A stretch of 64,000 bases of DNA from Hymenoscyphus infarciens (lineage: Eukaryota > Ascomycota > Leotiomycetes > Helotiales > Helotiaceae). Of the stretch, positions 56,253 through 64,000 are shown in pieces. Location of the stretch: contig LLCB01000025.1 of NCBI GenBank assembly GCA_001414345.1, forward strand, positions 62,001 to 126,000, given 5' to 3'. Every line of letters begins with the position of its first letter. The stretch's first letter is position 1. A program made the position numbers and the translations under genes. The notes below the pieces were generated by a model. The model was given only the letters and a program-made list of their open reading frames with translations. It made no database searches and had not been told where the DNA came from.

Positions 56253-57879
56253 TACAATCCGCGAGGACGGAACAGGAACAGGCATCTCCGTTCCCTGGTA
56301 CTTTTAAGAAAGCCAGAGTAAACTCCGGAGTCGTACGATTTCCCCGGGAATCATCATCACCTCACGTGCGTCTCATCGGCCATTTCCACGCTCTTTTCTA
56401 CGTATGATGGCATCCGAGTATTTTCCGATCGGCCTGGTCCGTTCACTGCGATGTGCGACAAAGTTTTTGGATGATGACGGAGTCGTTTGTTCTAGAAGAT
56501 TTTTTGGGTGAGGGGTGGTTCTTAGGTAAGAAAGAGGTCATGCGAGCAATGCTGTTTGCATAGATTCGGGGGCTAAAACGAGGTAATGGGGGAGAGAATT
56601 TATTCAGGGGTGAGTGTGAGTTACGGGAGATATTTCATGTGATTTGAGGTCTTGGTGGTAGATGGAAAATTAAAGGAATGCGAGGGCTCATTTTGTGCGG
56701 GTGTTGTATGTAAGTACAGTTTGTTTCCATCTGGTGAACAATAAAAGCGGGTGCGTCTCCTCTTCTCTTGGTGCTCTACTTGATGTAACCTCCATGTAAC
56801 CTTATAGGAACTCTTAGTTTGATAAGAAAATGTCAACATTTTTTAACATTTCTGTTTTGTTTGGAACGACATGCTGCTTTTATTTTTCTTCTCTTCTAAG
56901 CTTCCTCTTCGCTTCCTTTCTTCCCCTCTTACACCCCTTCATCGTTCTCCCCATCATCATCATCCTCATCATCATCTGTTAAGATTGAACTTTGAGCACC
57001 ATTTTTACGTAGAAGAGCGTAGATAGGATGCGATGCCAGGAATTAGATCGTCGCACTTGATGGGCTGCGATGAGGGAAGGTACCAAAGTACCCCTTCCTG
57101 ACTTGGCCAATCCTGCACTCATCTTTCCTTGCCTCCAGGAACAATTGTTAGGTATGCGTATTTTTACCGAGTACCTCGCGTTTTCTCTTGTGTCCATTGC
57201 CATGTTGTAGAAGTTGTTACTGTACGCGGGTTTTATTCAGTACGAAGTGTCGTTAAGAACTCTTGAGATGAACAGGTTAGAAGATCCTTATCTAAGCGAA
57301 CTCTGTGCCTCAACTCTAGGCTTATATCTCTTTTTAAGGTGCTTAGTGGCTTATTTTAAACTTTACGTTAATGTTTTCTTCCTAGCGGGAAGGGAGGATT
57401 AAGGTTAATTGTTTTACTTTCGCTAGCTATACGAGTCTTCCTTGGTGTTTGTTATGTCATGCCCACCACCGTTGAGCACGGGAGGTCATCTTTCAAGACA
57501 GTCAGTCACCTATTTTGTGCATCTGGAGATTCTCCACATGCACACCTTATTTCGTGGCAGATAGTTGAAACGATCAGGATCTGTCGGCAATGCGCAGAAA
57601 ATGCATTACACGGGGGCTGAATGAGGCTTATGAAGGTTCTGAGAACCATTTTGTGCAACGAGTATATGTATGTCATTGCGAGGTTGACCAATGAGAATTT
57701 GTTTTTCAGCCTCGCGGTAGTTCTTCCTTCATCTTGTCTTTCTCATCCTACTCCTGATCTTGTTACTACGTTACTACGTAGCGCTTCCCTTACGCATGTA
57801 AGATCCAACGAGAGGATGAACACTTTGAAATCATCTGGAGATGAGGATGTGACAACCAGGTCGTGATCCGCGGCTCTCA

Positions 57880-57934
57880 GGTTAGGGTCAGGGTTAGGGG
57901 CTCGGGTGAGGGTTAGGGCTAGCAGTGAGGGTTA
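57880..57934 (+). repeat. Interstitial telomere-like repeat
   Basis: Four GGTTAGG/GGGTTAGGG/GGGTTAAG-type motifs within 55 bp, interrupted by variant G-rich spacers. Fungal telomeres are usually TTAGGG arrays. Confidence 0.6.
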
Positions 57935-57960
57935 AGACAAGTAACAGACTTGAAGAATGA

Positions 57961-57968
57961 TATATAAG
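57961..57968 (+). promoter_or_regulatory. TATA box of the secreted lysozyme-fold-like gene
   Basis: TATATAAG 142 bp before the ATG at 58110, followed by a pyrimidine-rich leader. Confidence 0.45.
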
Positions 57969-58109
57969 TAGACATCATGTCGAAGAATGTAGAAACAACA
58001 GCTTCATCAACAACATTCCTTCTCCTTGCTTTCCTTTCTATACTTGCATTAACAACACTAACATTCTTTCACATCTTCTTCAAATTATACACTTCTTTCT
58101 ACCGACAAG

Positions 58110-58942
58110 ATGTCCACCAAATTCGCAATCCTGGCATTTCTCGCCTTAGCTGGCAATACTTTGGCTGCACCAGTCGAAGCCAATCTTGACCAACGTGCCG
58201 ACACCTTCCTCAACGTTCCCCTTCCCGTCAAGGGAAAGCAAACATTCCACGGCAATGGAAGTCCCAAAGCCGGTTAGCTAACAGCTGAAAAATGGGTCTC
58301 CTTTAACAAAATGTAAGAGTTCCAAATTCCCTCCTTTACCCATGCAAATCCAAAGATATCAAAAGAACGAAAAAAAGAGTAAAACTAACAAACTTATTCA
58401 GGTGGAATGCCAACAAACCAAAAATTGGCTGTCCCTCAGGATTTCCCAAGAACTCGGCCTCAGAAACCGACAACATCAAGTCCGGAATCCAAGACATCGC
58501 CAAAAAGAGCAACGTAGACGAGCGCTACATCCTCGCAGTAGTAATGCAAGAATCGCACGGTTGTCTCCGCACCGTAGCCACCCCCTCTCCAGGCGCCGTA
58601 ACCGTCAATAATCCCGGGATCATGCAGTCGCATAACGGGGCCAACCACTGCACCAAAGACGACAAGGTGTGCTCCAAGGACAAGATCAACGGCATGCTTG
58701 CCGATGGGACCACGGGAACGAAGGAGGGCCCAGGCTTGAAGCAGTTGATTGCTAAAGCGCATAAGGATTTGAGGAGCAATGAGAAGAGTCAGCTTGTTTA
58801 TTGGAGTGCGAGGTATTATAACAGTGGGGAGAATAGCATCAAGAAGGGGAGTTCTTTGGATGTTGATACTAAGGCGGAACCGGGGGCTACGCCTAGTTAT
58901 TCTAGTGACATCGCCAACCGTTTGATTGGGTTCACTGATTAG
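58110..58942 (+). pseudogene. Secreted lysozyme-fold-like protein with one in-frame TAG
   Basis: Exon 1 58110-58312 and exon 2 58402-58942 (89 bp intron) give 247 codons counting position 56, which is TAG (58275-58277). The N-terminus is a signal peptide (MSTKFAILAFLALAGNTLAA). After the TAG the same frame continues LTAEKWVSFNKM and splices in frame to WNANKPKIGCPSGFPKNSAS. Conserved-looking segments are ILAVVMQESHGCLR, PGIMQSHNG and SQLVYWSARYYNSG. The Glu in MQESHG sits like the catalytic Glu of lytic transglycosylases and goose-type lysozymes; this fold assignment is an inference. Cysteines (GCPSG, GCLR, HCTKDDKVC) suggest disulphides. Except for the single TAG, the reading frame is fully open, so it is a very recent pseudogene, a sequence error, or a readthrough gene. 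Confidence 0.65.
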
Positions 58943-61311
58943 ATGGAGCGCCGGATCAGTGTGTGGTTTCGGAAGATGGAGGTGTGTGTTTGGGAGGTGG
59001 ATACTTGGGTACTTGGGGGTTTTCATTTGCATTTTCTTTTTCTTTTTCTTTCTCAGCTGCATTGCTTGCGTTTTCTTTTTTTGTTCTTTCTACTTCAGCA
59101 TTGGTCTGGAGTTTTGATATGAGGGCTGGCTCGTTTGCCGATTACCCCTCGGTACATTCTTCTACGTATCTCGCATTTTGTAGCATTGGGAATTGGAGTC
59201 TTTCGAATTTCTACAAATCTTCTATACAAAAGTCAACTTGGATATAATAATAGTGCTACACTCAAATCTAAGAAAATAGGTTGGTTAACAGAAACCAGTG
59301 ATTATAAGTTCGATGTTTAGATTCATTTTTCCCATTCTTATGGCATTCACTCAATTCCATTTCGCTTGAATTTATCCCCAGTAAGGAGACCTGGACTTGA
59401 GGAGCTCTCATGTTTTTACTTTTAAGAATCCCTTACTAACATGGGTTATCTAGACATTAGACGAAAAAGCGAGCTAAACACGCTCTTAATTTACGAACTT
59501 TAAAAAGTTCTCTCAGGTTAAGCAATGACAAGATTTTCCGAGACAGTCGCCACCAGCATAACAACATTTGATCTTCGCTGACATTCAGTAGAGGATGGCT
59601 AGGCTCTTCTGTGCATCTGCCCTTCAACTTCAAGGTTGCTTGACACAACAGTTTAGTAGATTTTAGGAATGTCTGCTTTCTTCTTTTCTTTCCTCCCTCA
59701 TTCATTTCCGAATCTTTGGAGATGGTTTCGCAAGCTCTTCCCCTCAATAAAGAGAAGGGTGGTCAGGCTACCGAATCACCTGTCCCTTCACTTCCCCCTC
59801 TCTGACTCTCTTCAACTGAGGAATGGATACTAAAATTTTCATATCGGTAGAAAACCCATATTAAGAAAGTTAAGCACAGTTGAGATTGAGATGTCACCTC
59901 TCTCCAGTCATGCTGTATATCGCTCCCCTGAACCAGAGGTACTAGTTTAGAGGATATATCCATAGTAAACAAAAAATGTGATTGTAACTTACAAGTCCCT
60001 TATTAAGTCTACCATTCACTTCAATATAAAACGCAATAAAATCCAACCCTCTCATCGTAACATTCGGAGATCCCTTCACTTAGCTTCTGGGAGCTGCAAA
60101 CCAATTCCACACCATTCCAATCGTAAGACAGCTTCAGCAACCCTGAACCGAGGAATAATATTATAACTTACAGCACGACTGAACATCACTTCACCCAACC
60201 CAAGCGCATAGCCCAAAAGCAAAACCCACCCGCTCACACTTGTTCCCAACCAGACTAAACAAATCTTCAGGTGGTCAAGTAAAATGATTAGCAAACTTGT
60301 TTGTTCTACATATTTGAGATGATTGAGACAGTACGGTCATATCCGCGGGAGGGAGAAGTTTAACGCTCGGCCTCGAAGCACGGGTGATGTCAACCTATTT
60401 CGAGAACTCAATAAGGTTGGGCTTTGATGAGAAAAGTTTGACCGGGAGAGAGTGAAGGTGGAGTGAAGAATGGATGGACGCACGTCAGTGTATCCACTTC
60501 TATTCCTACAGCCAATCATAAGACTGAGAAATCTCCGGAAAACGGGTACGCTAGTGGGCTTCGGACGAATGAGAAATTAGACTTTTATGCTAAGAGTGGA
60601 ACGCAACGACTCTAACGAGGCTGCGATGTCGAAGGCTCTTTCCCATTTTCGCATTCGGATGGTACGGATGGGAAGAAATCGAGTGCCGAGTTTTGATATT
60701 GTAACCTTATGATCCAGACTCCAGCTTCAGATTCGCGTCTTGGTGGCACAGTCTGCTGACTGTGCAGGTTAAGGAGAGCTCTCCACTCTTTCCGATCGAG
60801 TTGTCGATTGACCCCTGCCGATCGAGGAGAGGTTTGGGTAACCTTGCCAGAAATATACGACAGCTCACTCATCACTCATCCAGCCCAGCCCAGAGAAGGG
60901 TCTCCTTGGTATACAATAAAAGCGGCAGTAAATACATGTAGGTATAGGTACTGTGGAGTCGAGCGAGTCGTTCTTGCCTACCAAAGTATTGAACGAGATA
61001 CTTGGCATAATTGAAGTTCGTTGTTCCAACCTTGAATTACCCGAGAAAGTTTGAACAGCGAGCTCGGGAGGAAGGTACGACAGGTACCGTACTAGTACAC
61101 GTACTGCCGCTTTTATTGTATGCCAAGGAGATGGGGTGGAGAAAAGCCCCCACAGGTGATGTAGTGTTCTACCAGCACATATAAACTCCAGCCTCCTTCC
61201 TGCTCTCAATCGCCCTCGACTATTGCACTTGAATTATTCATCTCATCGACTCTGTCGTCTTTTTAATAACACACGGGTATCACATCAAACCAGCCAGACT
61301 ATACACACATC
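58943..61311. other. Intergenic, no supported gene
   Basis: 2.4 kb. The only structure recognised is the inverted-repeat element at 60901-61131, ending 180 bp before the PAL1 start codon. Confidence 0.45.
60901..61131. mobile_element. 231 bp inverted-repeat element (MITE-like)
   Basis: 30 bp arms (60901-60930 and 61102-61131) match in inverse orientation with one mismatch; the arm contains ACAATAAAAGCGGCAGTA. No convincing target duplication was found, so transposon origin is likely but not shown. Confidence 0.6.
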
Positions 61312-62705
61312 ATGGAATCTTCATCTGATAAGGATTGGGTGAGTTATACTGAACTGAATTCCTATGCCACCAAGTTATTAAATGCAAGGATCCAAACCTG
61401 GTTCCTGGACTGTTGACCTCTCTTTTGCCTCACAAAGATATTTATAAGACTTGTCTTATAAAACTCGGAAATATCCAGCTAATACTTGTATCTTTCCGCA
61501 GACTTCCAAACATCTTCTCTCCTCTCGGATTCCACACCCTAGCGAACAGAGCCAAAACCCACCTGCACCTCCTCCTCCATACACAGCTTCGTCGTCATCC
61601 TCGTCCGCACCAAGAGATTCGAAGAGACGCGGCAGTGTCGCAGGCAGCACATCCCATCGAAAAACACCCTCGATTTCCGTCTATCCTACCCCCCCAGCAT
61701 CCGCCAGTCCCACCAGAAGCTCCTTCCACCCCTCCAATCCATACTCCTCAGCCGCCTCCTCCCGTCGCCAGTCCGTCCTGAGCGATCAATCCCGAGGCAG
61801 CTTCATACCAAACGTTCGGAGCCCAACCGAGCCAGTATCACAAGGTCACATACGACGAAGAAGCTCTCTCGGCGAACGATTTCCCGGCGATATGTCACAC
61901 CGGCCTCTAGATTTAATCCGCAAGGAAACCAAAGCCGCACATCGCTCCCCACATCTACGAAAGAAGGCCATTCCAGGGGCGGATGTGATTGATTCTTTGG
62001 ATTTGACCCTCTTCGGGGGTGCCTATCACCATGAGGGTCCTTACGACGCAACCTTGATTTCCCGTAATCGGACTTTCAAGAACTCCCCTGTTGCTGCAGT
62101 CCACAACTCAAATGCAGAAGCATTGAGAGCTACGCCCGCAGAAAACATCCGGGATGCCCTCGATAAACACGTTCCTCTATCCGGTGTTGCTGTCATTCCA
62201 CCGGGAATGGCGGGACTAGACGGGAAAGTGATGCATTACGAAGAGGGCGCGGATTTGATGCGAGAGCCTGGAGCAGGAGGCGGTGCTTACAAGCGGTGGG
62301 ATCATATTGTACGTTTCTTCCCCTGTAAAACTCGCTTTCAATACTGACAGAAAACAGAAATACCTACCCGAAGATCTCAAAGGCAAGGGCGAACCATCTT
62401 ACTCGATTGAGAAGAATCTGAAGAAAGATAAACACGTCTCCCGTCACCGAGGACAATCCGTCGGCGAAAGCAGCAGCTACGAAATGCAACCTCAACGTCT
62501 CCGACCGGGCATGTCACATCAACGAAGTGTCAGCGGGAATAACGTTAATGATTTCCGACGGGGTGAGCAATTCCATTCTGCGGATTATTATGGGAATGGG
62601 GAGGGGAGTAGTAGTCGTGGGGGATTGGGCGAGGGATTGAAGAAACGATTTGGAAGTTTTAGGAAGGGGAAGAAGAATTCGGAGGTTAAGACTGCGGAGA
62701 TTTGA
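61312..62705 (+). CDS. PAL1: Pal1-family cell morphology protein
   Basis: Exons 61312-61338, 61502-62308 and 62358-62705 give 393 residues. The tiny first exon codes MESSSDKDW and joins TSKHLLSS in frame across a 163 bp intron; this is the least certain junction. Pal1 is a membrane- and endocytosis-associated scaffold needed for cylindrical growth in fission yeast. The family core is clear: RPLDLIRKETKAAHRSPHLR, IPGADVIDSLD, GGAYHHEGPYDATLISRNR, NSPVAAV, EALRATPAENIRDALDKHVP, LSGVAVIPPG, MHYEEGADLM, KYLPEDLKGKGEPSYSIEK. N- and C-termini are Ser/Pro-rich or basic and presumably disordered; the C-terminal GLKKRFGSFRKGKK is strongly basic and may contact membrane. Confidence 0.9.
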
Positions 62706-64000
62706 AGAATGCGGAAGGGGAAACGAAATGTTACCATGGAACGAATATACCTTAAAATAGATGGAGGGATTGGGCATTGGAATCGGAGGGAAAACCATAA
62801 CGGAAATAGGAATGAATGGTAACTGTATAATATGGATAATGGAGGTATGAAGATAGAATTTGAACTTCTTTTTTTAACATCACAACTTGCCTGTTGCTTC
62901 GGTTTCCCTATGGTCTTGTGCTCATGGTCTGGGTTTCGGGAGGTTAGTGGACCGCCGTCGTACCTGCCTCACGAGCTCATTGTTGCAACTCTTTGGGGTA
63001 ATTGGAGGCATTTAACCTAGATGGTTAGGAGGATTTGGAATAAATAACCTAGATCATTTTCGAATAAGTACTTGATTTATTTCAAGGACGTTGGAACCAT
63101 GTAATGAGAGATTACTGCCGCGTTGTTTCGAGCATCGCGACTCTGAGAAGATCGTGGGAAAATTACTCAGGTTGACGGGCGGGGGTTTGCGTGCAATTTT
63201 TTACTTATCAGCGAATTACGGAGTACCTAGGTAAGCCAAGGAACGAGGTAAAGCCATGGATGGATGTTTGGGGGGCTGAAATGGGTAGGTAAATGTGGAG
63301 TAAGCTTTCGGATGTTGGGTAAGGGGTTAAGGGGTTAGATGTTAGTTAGATAGGTATTGAGTGAGCTTTTCATTGTCGAGTAAAGGGTTAGATATTGAGT
63401 GAGCTGTCAAATGTTGGGTAAGCTAGAGAATGGCTGGTAAGCTGAATAAACGTTAGCTTACTTGTAACTTCTTCTTTTTGTTTCTTGGCCTCTAAGCTAA
63501 GTTTTATTTTATCGAGTAAGCTACTAAAGGACGAGTAAGCTATTAAATGTTTAGAGAATAAATTGTTAATTGAGAGGTTATCTATTAAGTTACTCGTAGC
63601 TTACTCACGGTTTACTTATAGTTTACACGCGATATAAAAATCGAAGTAGTAAAATAGGTATGGAACTTGATTACCTATATCTTCTGGTCTGAAATTCATG
63701 GGCCCTGTTCTCGCGTCGTTTCTCGGAATTGCGGGGAAGTGGGGTGCTTACGAGCTCACGATGAAGTTGTAGTTAATAAATGTCTCTCGTTGTCTTAGGT
63801 ACCTTTTTGGGATTATCAGATAATATGAAGTCTTGGCCTTGATTGTTGGGTGGGATGATATTGGGTTTTTTTTTTTTTTTTTTTTTTTTTTTTGCATTGG
63901 TTGGACAGGAGAAACAGGACTCATGTGTTTTAAATTGTTTTAGCCCATTTAAGGGGTGTAAGAGGGGAAGTTTTTTACGTCCCCGTAGAGCTTGCTTTTG
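62706..64000. other. PAL1 3' flank and non-coding right edge
   Basis: No gene seen. A degenerate repeat of GAGTAAGCT/GAGTGAGCT and GTTGGGTAAG motifs fills ~63295-63620, and a run of 28 T lies at 63866-63893. Confidence 0.5.
63866..63893. repeat. Homopolymer T run (28)
   Basis: Uninterrupted T stretch; its true length may be uncertain in the assembly. Confidence 0.9.

Larger units (their letters stand above)
55830..58109. other. Intergenic with a MITE and telomere-like patch
   Basis: 2.3 kb with no supported gene. It contains the inverted-repeat element at 56118-56252 and the TTAGGG-like patch at 57880-57934. Confidence 0.5.

Overview
The window is nuclear DNA of a filamentous ascomycete (Pezizomycotina). 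Evidence: compact genes with 45-65 bp GT-AG introns, a HET-domain gene, a NoxA-type NADPH oxidase, a fungal betaine-lipid synthase, MDM12, ALG13 and PAL1 orthologues, and an AT-rich block nearly emptied of CA/TG dinucleotides, as repeat-induced point mutation (RIP) produces. A Leotiomycetes-like host is my impression only.

Layout. 1-1904: HET-domain gene, 5' end outside the window. 4499-6375: noxA, five exons, behind a 2.6 kb region without a recognisable gene. 7464-9579: two diverged, same-strand paralogues for small secreted proteins of unknown function. 10010-13533 (minus): BTA1 betaine-lipid synthase, eight exons. Its last four introns are unusually long and share sequence in pairs, suggesting introner-like elements. 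14421-19230: NOC2 (minus), VPS28 (plus) and MDM12 (minus).

19231-34323 is gene-poor and decayed. It holds minisatellites, a perfect 19 bp hairpin, a broken Zn2Cys6 regulator (30659-33046, minus) interrupted by a 682 bp element with ~110 bp terminal inverted repeats and an 8 bp target duplication, and a broken Gfo/Idh/MocA oxidoreductase (33517-34323).

34539-44858 is conserved housekeeping sequence: USB1 and RRP4 (divergent, both RNA 3'-end exonuclease functions), a zinc alcohol dehydrogenase, a GNAT acetyltransferase, ALG13, and mitochondrial ribosomal protein RSM24 (divergent from ALG13).

45214-53723 is an 8.5 kb RIP-ravaged transposon nest bounded by inverted repeats. Inside are a complete LTR retrotransposon (48269-53408, two 495 bp LTRs, target duplication AAAAG) and solo LTR-like copies of the same family in inverted orientation, two of them with perfect 5 bp target duplications. 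54087-55829: fatty aldehyde dehydrogenase. Two small inverted-repeat elements (56118-56252 and 60901-61131) and a telomere-like patch (57880-57934) follow. 58110-58942 is a secreted lysozyme-fold-like gene with an in-frame TAG in otherwise intact coding sequence. 61312-62705 is PAL1. No rRNA, tRNA or CRISPR was recognised.

The genes do not form one pathway. The main interest is in genome dynamics: candidate new-intron elements in BTA1, nested RIP-inactivated transposons, and pseudogenes with transition-type nonsense codons.
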